64,000 nt of DNA from Fredinandcohnia aciditolerans (GTDB lineage: Bacteria; Bacillota; Bacilli; Bacillales; Bacillaceae_L), in the NCBI GenBank assembly GCA_003640645.1, contig QGHH01000002.1:112180-176179 (forward strand), in the 5' to 3' direction. Within the stretch, counting starts at the first letter, position 1. Every line of letters begins with the position of its first letter. This document shows positions 17,475-26,624 of this stretch, piece after piece. A program made the translations under genes and the position numbers. Below the pieces are notes generated by a model. It did not search any database. It had not been told where the DNA came from and worked only from the letters and a program-made list of their open reading frames with translations.

Positions 17475-18959
17475 ATGAAAATAGTCATTGCAGAACGGGA
17501 TTACAATGAAGGTGTTGCAATTGAATGGCTTATATCGACTTACTCGATCCCGATTAATAAAGTTTTCGTTACGAACACAGTAAAGGAAACAATGGCTGTG
17601 ATTGAAAAAGAACTTCCTGAACTTCTGTATTTGGAATTAGATATGATACCGGCTGAGCATTGGTCACAAGTTAGACGGAGTGTGAAAAATTTTTCACCCA
17701 AAATTATTGCTGTTACAGCAGAAGCGACCTTTGAACGGGCAAAGCAGGCAATTGAATTAGGTAGTGTAGATTTACTTGTTAAACCACTCGATCCGGTAAA
17801 AATCAAGCAATGTCTAAGGATGGCATTGTCACTACATACAAGTCGAGAACCAATCCATACTTTTTCACCTAACAAGGATGAAGGCTATTCATATCAATCT
17901 ATATTTTTAGATCAAGAACAAAATAATGGTGATATTTCATTAATGCTTTTACATGCCGAGAATAACAAAAAGATTTCGGATTTGCTACAATTTTTGACTT
18001 ATTTTCCATTCAGGGATCATCCAACAATTCTACCCTTATCAGACATGGTTGTATGTTTGTTCAAAAATCCAACACAGCATACAAAAGAAGAAGCATCTAA
18101 AATCTTAAGGGAGTGGGAGGCTTCAAACATCGAACCTCTTGCTGCAGTCGTGATCCCGCCTAATAATGAAATGAAGTCTGTGTATGAAATGTATAAAGCG
18201 GCTAGAAGGCTGTTAGAAATGACGTTTTTTATTGGGTATCGTCAAGTCATTTTACCAAAAGAAGTTAATGAACACTGGCGTGAAATAGACCCCTTTTTAA
18301 CCTCTGCTGAACAGCGGGAATGGGTAGAGATGCTAAACGGTTTTGATAAACATCGAATAAAAAGGTGGATGCATCAGGAGTTTTTACATATGGAAACGCC
18401 TTTTCCAAATCCGGAAAAATTAAGGACAAGGCTAACAAGCATCCTAGCGCAGATCAGAAGATTCATGAAAACCTATCAACTCGATCACGATGAAATGGAA
18501 GAATATTATATGAAAATATTTTCAGAGATTTTATTCAATCGTGTACTATATCGAATTGTTCAGGAAATCCTTTTGTTTTTATACGAATTACTTGATCGTG
18601 CTAAAACGGGTGAAGTGTTTTCAAAGAAAGATGTAATTGAAAGAGGCCTCCTTTATATCGAAAAGCATTATACTAATCCTGATTTAACATTAGAAGATGT
18701 TGCAGTAGCTGTCGGGAGGAGTACATCGTATTACAGCCACTTATTAATGAAAAAGCAGGGGATTTCGTTTCGTCAGTATTTAACAAATATACGTATTAAT
18801 GAAGCAAAGCGCCTCCTTCATGATGGGCAGCTATCGATTAAAGAAATCGCATATCATGTTGGATTTCGAAATCCTAGTTATTTTACTCGGATATTTAAGG
18901 AAATGACCAAGATATCTCCTCGAGAATTTCGTATGCAAATAAGAGAGGATATGGAATAA
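17475..18959 (+). CDS. AraC-type regulator with an atypical receiver domain, probable hut-cluster regulator
   Basis: A 494-residue protein. Residues 1 to about 120 look like a response-regulator receiver: KIVIAERDYNEG, a beta strand LLYLELDMIP, and a conserved Lys in LLVKPLDPVK. The normal DD pair is reduced to an E-x-D and a Glu (or a shifted Asp) sits where the phosphorylated Asp belongs, so phosphorylation may be lost. The C-terminal 100 residues are a full double helix-turn-helix (LTLEDVAVAVGRSTSYYSHL, IAYHVGFRNPSYFTRIFKEM). The middle 250 residues are not recognised. No histidine kinase is adjacent. It directly precedes the transporter-lyase-hutUIG genes on the same strand, so I infer that it controls them; no hutP gene is present. 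Confidence 0.8.
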   Translation: MKIVIAERDYNEGVAIEWLISTYSIPINKVFVTNTVKETMAVIEKELPELLYLELDMIPAEHWSQVRRSVKNFSPKIIAVTAEATFERAKQAIELGSVDLLVKPLDPVKIKQCLRMALSLHTSREPIHTFSPNKDEGYSYQSIFLDQEQNNGDISLMLLHAENNKKISDLLQFLTYFPFRDHPTILPLSDMVVCLFKNPTQHTKEEASKILREWEASNIEPLAAVVIPPNNEMKSVYEMYKAARRLLEMTFFIGYRQVILPKEVNEHWREIDPFLTSAEQREWVEMLNGFDKHRIKRWMHQEFLHMETPFPNPEKLRTRLTSILAQIRRFMKTYQLDHDEMEEYYMKIFSEILFNRVLYRIVQEILLFLYELLDRAKTGEVFSKKDVIERGLLYIEKHYTNPDLTLEDVAVAVGRSTSYYSHLLMKKQGISFRQYLTNIRINEAKRLLHDGQLSIKEIAYHVGFRNPSYFTRIFKEMTKISPREFRMQIREDME

Positions 18960-18983
18960 ACAATTCCTTTCTTTTTAAAAAAA

Positions 18984-19017
18984 CGTAAATAATTATAATA
19001 ATCGTAAATAATTATAA
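18984..19017. promoter_or_regulatory. Direct repeat, candidate AraC-type binding sites
   Basis: CGTAAATAATTATAA occurs at 18984-18998 and again at 19003-19017, period 19 bases, about two helical turns. It lies between the regulator and its presumed target operon. A looser TTCGAAA repeat pair follows at about 19062-19080. Confidence 0.45.
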
Positions 19018-19246
19018 GTTTTTGGATATTTAAAGCCCATTTTATATAAAATTTCGAAAGAAAATATCATAATTCGAAAATGAATCACCTATTTCTATGA
19101 GGAAAAATTCGTTAAAATTTTCAGTATATTAGGATAAGGAATAATTATCTGTTAGGTCAACGAGCGCCTAGTATCTTAAGTCTAAGGGTTGTCCTTTCGT
19201 TTTTCGCTTCTTTATCTATTTGAAAATTATTAGTAGGGGGGAATCT

Positions 19247-20830
19247 ATGATGTCATTGAAAACAGAAAATGATAAGGCTACTAAAATCGTTGTAGACAAA
19301 AAGCAATTGACGCGATTATCGGTTTTTGTACCGGCTTTTCTTGTTGTAGGTGGAGGGGCCATTCTCGGAATTGTGAACAATCAATTGTTGACGGATATTT
19401 CAATGAATGGGTTTGTAGGATCGTTACGCGGACTCGGTTGGCTTTATCAAATTATATCCATTGTTGCACTAATTCTTGTGGCAATCGTAACCTTTTCAAA
19501 GTTAGGTAACATTCGTTTAGGAGGTTCAGAGGCGAAACCTAAATATCCGTTTTCGGCATGGTTTGCAATGGCTTTGACTGGTGGAATAGCTACGGGAGTT
19601 ATTACGTATGGAGTTAATGAACCAATCATATACTTTGGCAACATATATGGGGAAATGGAAAACACGGGAATCGAGCCAGGTACCTCTATGGCGGCCATTT
19701 ATGCAATGGGACGTTCCCTATATAACTGGACATTCATTCCTTACGCAATGTATTCGCTGAGTGGATTAGTAGTTGCATATATGTATTTTAACCGTAAGCA
19801 ATCATTGTCTGTTACAGGGACCTTAACGCCATTGTTTGGTGAAAAAATTACAAAGGGAATTTGGCCAGGGATTATTGATACATTATCTGTGTTGGCAATC
19901 GCGCTTGGCTTAGCTTCCTCGCTTGGAGCTGGTTTAGCTTTAGTAGGTTCAGGTATTGAGACGTTCTATGGTATCAAGCAAGGACCTATCGTTTGGCTCG
20001 TACTGGTTTTTGTCATAACTTTAATGTTTACGCTTTCAGCCTTGAATGGTTTAGACAAAGGGATTCGCAGAATGGCGAACATCAATACAACTGTATTCTA
20101 CGTCATTTTAGTAGCACTTATCATTATTGGTCCAACCCTTTATATTTTACAAACGACTACGGCAGGTTTTTCACACTGGCTCCAAAATTTTTGGGGTTGG
20201 GGTCTTGATCCGGGAATCATTGGTGGAGAAGCACTTGTTATGTGGTGGACATTATATGATTGGGCGATTTGGATTGCCTACGCACCATTAATGGGGATAT
20301 TTCTTGCAGTCATTTCATATGGAAGAACGATTCGACAGTTCATGTTAATCAATTGGATCCTACCGGCTGTATTTAGTATTGTTTGGTTCGGTGTTTTCGG
20401 TGGGACAGCCCTACATTGGCAACAAAACAATACAGTCGATCTCGTTTCAACCATTAAAGAAAGTGGAGCTGTTGCCGGTTTATGGGCCTTTTTAGCCAAT
20501 CTACCTTTGGGAGCAATTATTATTCCTGTGGTGATGATCGCATTAATCCTTTCATTTGCAACAGCAGCAGATTCAATGGTTCGTTCAATTGCAACGTTAT
20601 GTACTGTGAATATTCGTTTTGATGAAGAACCGGCAAAATGGAAAATGCTAGTATGGGCGATTTCAATTGCTATTATTGCTTACGTAATGGTTGCATTTGC
20701 AGGAGGGGAACAAGGGGTAGATGGTGTTAAATACCTTGCTGCGCTAGGTGGTTCTGCTGTTTTATTCATTTTTGTACTTCAAGTTTGTTCAGCAATCAAA
20801 ATGTTCTTTTTCGATAAAATTGAAAAATAA
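19247..20830 (+). CDS. BCCT-family transporter (betaine/carnitine/choline type)
   Basis: A 527-residue protein with about 12 helices. The BCCT signature region is present as WWTLYDWAIWIAYAPLMGIF followed by SYGRTIRQF. Compared with the usual W-x-x-F-Y-W-A-W-W-x-x-W, it has Asp, Ile and Tyr in place of Tyr, the first Trp of the pair and the last Trp, so the aromatic cage is altered. Start ATG 19247 (or 19250) follows GGGGGG. BCCT carriers move quaternary ammonium compounds. Its place ahead of the lyase and hutUIG suggests that it imports the operon's substrate, plausibly a histidine betaine; plain histidine is the alternative. Confidence 0.9.
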   Translation: MMSLKTENDKATKIVVDKKQLTRLSVFVPAFLVVGGGAILGIVNNQLLTDISMNGFVGSLRGLGWLYQIISIVALILVAIVTFSKLGNIRLGGSEAKPKYPFSAWFAMALTGGIATGVITYGVNEPIIYFGNIYGEMENTGIEPGTSMAAIYAMGRSLYNWTFIPYAMYSLSGLVVAYMYFNRKQSLSVTGTLTPLFGEKITKGIWPGIIDTLSVLAIALGLASSLGAGLALVGSGIETFYGIKQGPIVWLVLVFVITLMFTLSALNGLDKGIRRMANINTTVFYVILVALIIIGPTLYILQTTTAGFSHWLQNFWGWGLDPGIIGGEALVMWWTLYDWAIWIAYAPLMGIFLAVISYGRTIRQFMLINWILPAVFSIVWFGVFGGTALHWQQNNTVDLVSTIKESGAVAGLWAFLANLPLGAIIIPVVMIALILSFATAADSMVRSIATLCTVNIRFDEEPAKWKMLVWAISIAIIAYVMVAFAGGEQGVDGVKYLAALGGSAVLFIFVLQVCSAIKMFFFDKIEK

Positions 20831-20870
20831 TCTTGATTAAGGAAATAGAAAAGTTAATGGAGGCAACAAG

Positions 20871-22394
20871 ATGAAAAAAGTAGTATTAGGTCATGAAATT
20901 ACATTAGATGTGTTCGTCTCCATAGCGCGTTTTGGTACTCAAGTTGAGTTTTCGGACGAATACAGAAGGCGGGTAGAAAAGTCCTGTCAGCTCGTAAACA
21001 AGTGGATTGATGAAGAACGGATTATGTACGGGGTCAATACGGGCTTTGGCGCTCTATCCACAAAAATTATTTCTGCCGATCAAACGAAGGTTTTGCAAAG
21101 GAATATTCTTTTGTCTCACGCTACATCAGTTGGTGAACCACTAGAAGAGGAAAGTGTCAGGGCTATTATGCTAATGGTGTTACAAAATTTAGGCCAAGGG
21201 TATTCGGGGGTCCGACTCAAGACGTTGGAAATGTACCGAGAATTTTTAAACCGTGGTGTCATCCCCTTCGCACCTCGTGAAGGTTCCGTTGGATATCTAA
21301 GTGTTGAAGCTCATATCGCCTTGGTTCTGCTAGGGGAAGGAAAGGCCTATGTAGATGGTGAGTTATTGCCATCACAAGAAGCCCTTCAAAAAGTAGGATT
21401 AGAGCCAATTGAACTTTCCGCAAAAGAAGGATTAGCGTTAATTAGTGGTACAACTAGTCCAACTGCTATTGGAGCCTTAGCTTTGTATGACATGTTACAA
21501 GCTGTTATGGCAGCAGATATCATCGGGGCAATGTCATTAGAAGTATTAAGGGGAACCACACGTGCATTTGACGATCGTCTGATGAAAGTCAGACCTCACC
21601 CACATCAAAGAAACACGGCTACAAATGTAAGAAGGATTTTAGAGGACTCGGTACTTGCAAAACAGTCGATTAATCACCGTTTACAAGATGCCTTATCTTT
21701 ACGTGCCATCCCTCAGCTTCATGGGGCTGCTAAAAAAACACTCTTTGATGCTTTAAATACTTTTGAAATAGAAATGAATGCATGTAGTGACAACCCAGTA
21801 TTATGGCCAGATGAGGTAGATGGTGGTGCCATTTCAGGAAGTAATTGCGATTCATCCTACGTAGGCATTGAATTGGACTCAGCTTGTATTGCAGTAACTG
21901 CATTAGCGAAAATGTCTGAACGCAGGAACTATCGGATTATCAATCAACATCTTTCAGGATTCCCCCCATTCCTTGTTCAGAATGCGGGTCTTAATTCAGG
22001 GTTAATGATTCCACAGTACTCTCAAGCAGGGCTACTAAATGATATGAAATTATTATCCACACCTGCAACAGTTGACAGTATTCCTACATGTGCGGATCAA
22101 GAGGATTATGTAGCCATGGGTTATAACTCGGCGAAAAAGGCACGAGAAATAGCAAGAAAACTGGAATATATTTTAGCGATTGAGCTTTTGGCAATATATA
22201 ATGCACATCAATTTGTTGAAAGTAATTTGACTCCCGGCTCAGCTTCAACAGCAGTGCTGAAACGTATTGAACAATCCATACCAAAAATGGACGAAGATAC
22301 ATATCTTTACCCTTATTTAGAAATCTTGAAGGAATTTATACATTCGGGAGAGATTATTTCAGTGGTTGAAGAGAAGGTTGGTAAGCTGCTCTAA
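20871..22394 (+). CDS. Histidine ammonia-lyase homologue lacking the MIO triad; possible hercynine/ergothioneine-type lyase
   Basis: A 507-residue member of the aromatic amino acid lyase family. The catalytic Tyr53 loop (MYGVNTGFGALS), His83 (LLSHAT), the carboxylate-binding Arg in LSLRAIPQLHG and the Glu in DQEDYV are kept. The Ala-Ser-Gly that cyclises to MIO is absent: canonical GSxGASGDLAPLAH reads GSVGYLSVEAH here, three residues shorter. MIO-contacting positions have also changed (NGT to SGT, DAYSLR to DALSLR, GNFHG to SNCDS). The rest of the frame is intact and well conserved, so it is not a decayed gene. MIO-free relatives such as ergothionase eliminate trimethylamine rather than ammonia. 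Automatic annotation would call this hutH; I expect a different leaving group. Confidence 0.88.
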   Translation: MKKVVLGHEITLDVFVSIARFGTQVEFSDEYRRRVEKSCQLVNKWIDEERIMYGVNTGFGALSTKIISADQTKVLQRNILLSHATSVGEPLEEESVRAIMLMVLQNLGQGYSGVRLKTLEMYREFLNRGVIPFAPREGSVGYLSVEAHIALVLLGEGKAYVDGELLPSQEALQKVGLEPIELSAKEGLALISGTTSPTAIGALALYDMLQAVMAADIIGAMSLEVLRGTTRAFDDRLMKVRPHPHQRNTATNVRRILEDSVLAKQSINHRLQDALSLRAIPQLHGAAKKTLFDALNTFEIEMNACSDNPVLWPDEVDGGAISGSNCDSSYVGIELDSACIAVTALAKMSERRNYRIINQHLSGFPPFLVQNAGLNSGLMIPQYSQAGLLNDMKLLSTPATVDSIPTCADQEDYVAMGYNSAKKAREIARKLEYILAIELLAIYNAHQFVESNLTPGSASTAVLKRIEQSIPKMDEDTYLYPYLEILKEFIHSGEIISVVEEKVGKLL

Positions 22395-22455
22395 CGTATA
22401 AGTAATATGAACGAAACTAAATCACTATGTTTTTATATCAAAGGAGGCCATCGAG

Positions 22456-24129
22456 ATGGAACAAACAAAAACTCAAAAAGTAATTCGATATCGTGGAACT
22501 GAATTAAATACGAAAGGTTGGCTGCAAGAAGCTGCTCTTCGTATGTTAATGAATAATTTAGATCATGAGGTTGCAGAAAAGCCAGAGGACTTAGTTGTTT
22601 ATGGTGGAATTGGAAAGGCGGCACGTAACTGGGATTGTTTTGATGCCATCGTCAAGTCGTTAAAAGAATTGGAAAATGATGAAACATTATTGGTTCAATC
22701 AGGGAAACCAGTTGCTATTTTTAAATCTCACCCAGATGCACCACGAGTACTTATAGCGAATTCCAATATTGTACCTGCCTATGCAAATTGGGAAACATTC
22801 CATCAACTTGACCAAAAAGGGCTTATGATGTATGGCCAAATGACTGCGGGAAGTTGGATTTATATTGGTTCTCAAGGAATTGTACAAGGAACATACGAAA
22901 CATTCGCAGAGTTAGGGAAGCAACATTTTGGTGGCACACTTAAAAACACGATCACAGTAACTGCAGGTCTAGGAGGAATGGGCGGTGCTCAACCTCTTGC
23001 TGTGACAATGAACGGTGGAGTATGTATCGGTATTGATGTTGACGAAACTCGAATTGATCGAAGAATTGAAACCCGATATACAGATATTAAAACAGATTCA
23101 TTAGATGAAGCAATTCGTATCGCTACAGAGGCGAAATTAACAGGAAAAGCACTATCAATTGGACTAATTGGAAACGCATCAGATATTCTTCCGGAGATGC
23201 TTGAAAAAGGATTTATTCCAGATATCGTTACAGATCAAACCTCTGCGCATGATCCTTTAAACGGGTATGTTCCATCACGCATGTCCCTTGAAGCAGCAGC
23301 ACTATTACGAAAGAATAATCCAACCCAATATGTAAAGGAATCTAAGGCTTCAATGGCTAAGCATGTAAAGGCGATGCTTGCATTGATGGAGAAAGGCGCA
23401 GTTACATTTGATTACGGAAACAATATTCGCCAGGTTGCCAAGGACGAAGGAGTAGAAAACGCATTTGACTTCCCTGGATTTGTCCCAGCTTATATCCGAC
23501 CTCAATTTTGTGAAGGAAAAGGGCCATTTAGATGGGTTGCGCTTTCGGGAAATCCAGAAGATATATATAAACTAGATGAAGTAATCTTGCGTGAGTTCAG
23601 TGACAATGACCATTTATGTAATTGGATCCGTATGGCGCAGGAAAAAATCCAGTTTCAAGGATTACCATCCAGAATATGCTGGTTAGGATATGGAGAAAGA
23701 GCGCGCTTCGGTAAAATTATTAATGAAATGGTAGCAAATGGCGAATTAAAGGCTCCAATCGTAATTGGACGTGATCATCTTGACTCAGGCTCTGTAGCAT
23801 CACCAAACCGGGAAACAGAGGCAATGAAAGATGGCTCTGACGTCGTAGCGGATTGGCCAATCTTAAATGCAATGATCAATGCTGTTGGTGGGGCAACATG
23901 GGTGTCCCTTCACCATGGTGGTGGAGTTGGAATGGGATATTCGCTCCACTCAGGAATTGTAATTGTTGCGGACGGAACGAAAGAAGCAGCAGCACGTATT
24001 GAACGCGTTCTAACTACAGATCCAGGAATGGGTGTAGTACGCCATGCAGACGCTGGCTACGAGTTAGCGAAGAAAACGGCACGTGAAAGAGGAGTAAACA
24101 TTCCGATGTTAGAAATGGAGAGTAAATAA
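22456..24129 (+). CDS. hutU: Urocanate hydratase (HutU)
   Basis: A 557-residue urocanase with the usual blocks: glycine-rich NAD-binding [20 protein letters not shown], the catalytic Cys in [17 protein letters not shown] (near residue 408), [20 protein letters not shown] and [14 protein letters not shown]. It closely resembles B. subtilis HutU. It adds water to urocanate using tightly bound NAD+ to give imidazolonepropionate. AAAGGAGG lies upstream. Two bases separate its stop from hutI. An ordinary urocanase here implies that the upstream lyase makes urocanate, or a close analogue. Confidence 0.95.
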   Translation: MEQTKTQKVIRYRGTELNTKGWLQEAALRMLMNNLDHEVAEKPEDLVVYGGIGKAARNWDCFDAIVKSLKELENDETLLVQSGKPVAIFKSHPDAPRVLIANSNIVPAYANWETFHQLDQKGLMMYGQMTAGSWIYIGSQGIVQGTYETFAELGKQHFGGTLKNTITVTAGLGGMGGAQPLAVTMNGGVCIGIDVDETRIDRRIETRYTDIKTDSLDEAIRIATEAKLTGKALSIGLIGNASDILPEMLEKGFIPDIVTDQTSAHDPLNGYVPSRMSLEAAALLRKNNPTQYVKESKASMAKHVKAMLALMEKGAVTFDYGNNIRQVAKDEGVENAFDFPGFVPAYIRPQFCEGKGPFRWVALSGNPEDIYKLDEVILREFSDNDHLCNWIRMAQEKIQFQGLPSRICWLGYGERARFGKIINEMVANGELKAPIVIGRDHLDSGSVASPNRETEAMKDGSDVVADWPILNAMINAVGGATWVSLHHGGGVGMGYSLHSGIVIVADGTKEAAARIERVLTTDPGMGVVRHADAGYELAKKTARERGVNIPMLEMESK

Positions 24130-24130
24130 G

Positions 24131-25420
24131 ATGGGAAAACCGATTTGGATTAAAAATATTGGACAGCTGGCAACGCTTGTATCCGAAGAGGCAGGTCCCC
24201 GTTCAAAGGAAGCTATGTCTCAATTAGGAATAATTGAAGATGGGAGCCTATGGATCGAAGACGGAATGATTAAAGGGGTAGGTTCGACTCAAGAAGTGGA
24301 ACAGAATTTTAAAACTAGAATAGAAGCGGCTGAAGTAATTGATGCATCTGGTTACTTGGTGACGCCCGGTTTAATTGATCCCCATACACATGTTGCTTTT
24401 GGTGGAAGCCGTGAGCGTGAATTTGAAATGCGTCTTGAAGGTGTCTCTTATATGGAGATTATGAATGCGGGTGGTGGAATTCATGCAACCACCCGTATGA
24501 CCCGACAGGCCACAGAAGAGGAGATAATCACTCAAACAAAGAAGCGCTTAGATTCCTTTTTACAGCATGGTGTCACAACAGTCGAGGGAAAAAGTGGTTA
24601 CGGTATGGACATTGAAACCGAGCTAAAGCAACTTCGAATCATGAAGGAACTACAAGAAACACATCCGATTGACCTTGTTCCAACTTTCATGGGAGCACAT
24701 GCAGTTCCACCCGAGTACAAAGGGAGAGAGGAAGAGTTTGTTGATTATGTAATTAATGAAATGCTTCCAATTGTGGCAGAGGAGCAATTAGCGGAATTTA
24801 ATGATGTCTTTTGTGAAAAGGATGTTTTCACCCCTGAGCAATCAGAACGAATTTTAGAAGCCGGGAAAAAATACGGATTGATTCCGAAAATACATGCAGA
24901 TGAGATTGTATCATATGGTGGGGCGGAATTAGCAGCCAAGGTTGGTGCCATTTCAGCTGAACATTTGTTGAAGGCCTCTGAAAATGGGATAAAAGAAATG
25001 GTCAAAGCTGGAACAATTGCTTGCTTACTACCAGCAACCGCTTTGTATTTAAGAGAAAAAGCAGCAGATGGAAGAAAAATGATTGATGAAGGTGTAGCTG
25101 TTGCGATTTCTACTGATTGTAATCCAGGATCGTCCCCGACTACATCGATGCCGCTTGTGATGAACTTGGCGTGTATCTCTATGCGAATGACACCAGCAGA
25201 AGCATTGACGGCTGCAACGTATAATGCAGCATGTGCGATTAATCGTCAACATCAAATAGGTTCGCTAGAAATCGGGAAGCAAGCAGATGTGGTGTTATGG
25301 AACGTGAAGAACTATCAGGAATTACAATATTTGTTTGGTGTTAACCATGTAAAGGCCGTCTGGAAAAAAGGTGAAAAGGTGGTAGGTAACTATGAGCAAG
25401 CAGTGGCTACAACCACCTGA
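24131..25420 (+). CDS. hutI: Imidazolonepropionase (HutI)
   Basis: A 429-residue amidohydrolase. Metal-binding DPHTHVAFGG, the substrate loop EFEMRLEGVSYMEIM with GGGIHATTRMTR, KSGYGMD, HADEIVSYGGAELA with SAEHL, and STDCNPGSSPTTSMPL are present. It opens the imidazolone ring to N-formimidoyl-L-glutamate. It is translationally linked to hutU (2-base gap) and overlaps hutG by 29 bases. Confidence 0.95.
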   Translation: MGKPIWIKNIGQLATLVSEEAGPRSKEAMSQLGIIEDGSLWIEDGMIKGVGSTQEVEQNFKTRIEAAEVIDASGYLVTPGLIDPHTHVAFGGSREREFEMRLEGVSYMEIMNAGGGIHATTRMTRQATEEEIITQTKKRLDSFLQHGVTTVEGKSGYGMDIETELKQLRIMKELQETHPIDLVPTFMGAHAVPPEYKGREEEFVDYVINEMLPIVAEEQLAEFNDVFCEKDVFTPEQSERILEAGKKYGLIPKIHADEIVSYGGAELAAKVGAISAEHLLKASENGIKEMVKAGTIACLLPATALYLREKAADGRKMIDEGVAVAISTDCNPGSSPTTSMPLVMNLACISMRMTPAEALTAATYNAACAINRQHQIGSLEIGKQADVVLWNVKNYQELQYLFGVNHVKAVWKKGEKVVGNYEQAVATTT

Positions 25421-26375
25421 ATGGCTTTGGAATGTGAATACAGATGACCCGATCTATGTTCACCAGTGGGTCAAACAAATTAATCATATGGAGGAAAAAC
25501 CGGATCTTCTTCTATATGGTGCACCAATTTCACGTTCTTCAATTAGTGTATCAGGTGCATCCTTATACCCAACGGAATTTCGTCGGATATGGAAAGGCTT
25601 TTCCACTTACAACATTGATGAGGATATTGATTTAGTAGATTACAAGGTTGCAGATGCAGGGGATATCGTAATGCATACTACTGACATTCCCTTATCCCAC
25701 CAACGAATACAAGAGGTTACGAATTACTTATTATCATCCTATCCTGATACAATCAGCTCAATGATTGGTGGTGACCATTCAATAACGGCATGCGCAGTAA
25801 GAGGGGTTAAGGAAGCTTTTCCAGATGAATCCATTGGAATCCTGCAACTTGACACCCATCTGGATGTACGTGATCCGGCTGAATTAGGACCTGCAAACGG
25901 AACTCCAATTAGACAATTGATAGATGGTTCAATCGTCCGAGGAGAAGATATCATCAATATAGGTTTGCATGGCTATTTTAATACAAGACCACTGGTTACT
26001 TACGCCAAAGAACATTCTATTCAAATGGTAACGTTGAAAGAGGCTCGCAAAGCGGGATTTGTTCAAACTGTAAAAGAAGCACTCAACAAGTTATCGGATA
26101 AAGTGGACCGGGTTTATGTAACAGTAGATATGGATGTACTAGATATATCGGTTGCCCCAGGGGTACCAGCTTCCACACCAGGAGGCTTATCAACGACTGA
26201 GTTGTTTGATTCTTTGTTAGAGATTGGTAGAAATTCTTCAGTTCGTCATATTGACTTTGTTTGTTTAGATCCAAGTAAGGACTCTACAGTATCAGAAACG
26301 GTTAAAACTGGAGTCTATGCATGGTTACAATTTGTGACAGGACTGGTTTGCCGTGATGAAAATGGTAGTGTTTAA
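25392..26375 (+). CDS. hutG: Formimidoylglutamase (HutG), arginase/ureohydrolase family
   Basis: A 327-residue ureohydrolase with all binuclear manganese motifs: GGDHSITACAVRG, QLDTHLDVRD and VDMDVLDISVAPGVPASTPG. It cleaves formimidoylglutamate to glutamate and formamide, the last step of the four-enzyme hut pathway. AAAAGGTGGT precedes the ATG inside the end of hutI. A terminator follows. Confidence 0.93.
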   Translation: MSKQWLQPPEWLWNVNTDDPIYVHQWVKQINHMEEKPDLLLYGAPISRSSISVSGASLYPTEFRRIWKGFSTYNIDEDIDLVDYKVADAGDIVMHTTDIPLSHQRIQEVTNYLLSSYPDTISSMIGGDHSITACAVRGVKEAFPDESIGILQLDTHLDVRDPAELGPANGTPIRQLIDGSIVRGEDIINIGLHGYFNTRPLVTYAKEHSIQMVTLKEARKAGFVQTVKEALNKLSDKVDRVYVTVDMDVLDISVAPGVPASTPGGLSTTELFDSLLEIGRNSSVRHIDFVCLDPSKDSTVSETVKTGVYAWLQFVTGLVCRDENGSV

Positions 26376-26427
26376 GGTTAAAAGCTCACATAATTATATT
26401 TAAGAAAAAGTTTATCTAGTTCAATTC

Positions 26428-26459
26428 AGTTCATCACCTATTTGGTGATGGACTTTTTT
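26428..26459 (+). terminator. Rho-independent terminator of the hut-like operon
   Basis: AGTTCATCACC (26428-26438) pairs with GGTGATGGACT (26444-26454) with one G-U, followed by TTTTTT. Confidence 0.85.
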
Positions 26460-26596
26460 GTTAACTTATAGAATTTCTAAGATGAACAGGTCGGTATGAA
26501 TATCATTTAGACGGGCCACGTCCCACCAAAATAAAATGCGAAAGATAAAATGGTAACCTATATGGTTGTCATTTTTTTTATAGAGTTTTGACACAC

Positions 26597-26624
26597 TAAA
26601 AAAAATCCAGTTTATTTACTGGAT
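26597..26624 (-). terminator. Terminator overlapping the end of the minus-strand membrane protein gene
   Basis: ATCCAGT (26605-26611) pairs with ACTGGAT (26618-26624); the A run 26598-26604 gives the U tract on the minus strand. The stop codon at 26612-26614 lies in the loop. Confidence 0.65.

Noticed and set aside
18960-19246. A HutP-type antiterminator site or riboswitch before the hut-like operon.
   Set aside because: No hutP gene and no terminator with UAG-type repeats is visible; only AT-rich direct repeats are present.
20871-22394. The MIO-less lyase as a decayed pseudogene of hutH.
   Set aside because: The frame is complete, the length is normal, substrate-binding residues are kept and it sits in a tight intact operon, so divergence of function is more likely than decay.
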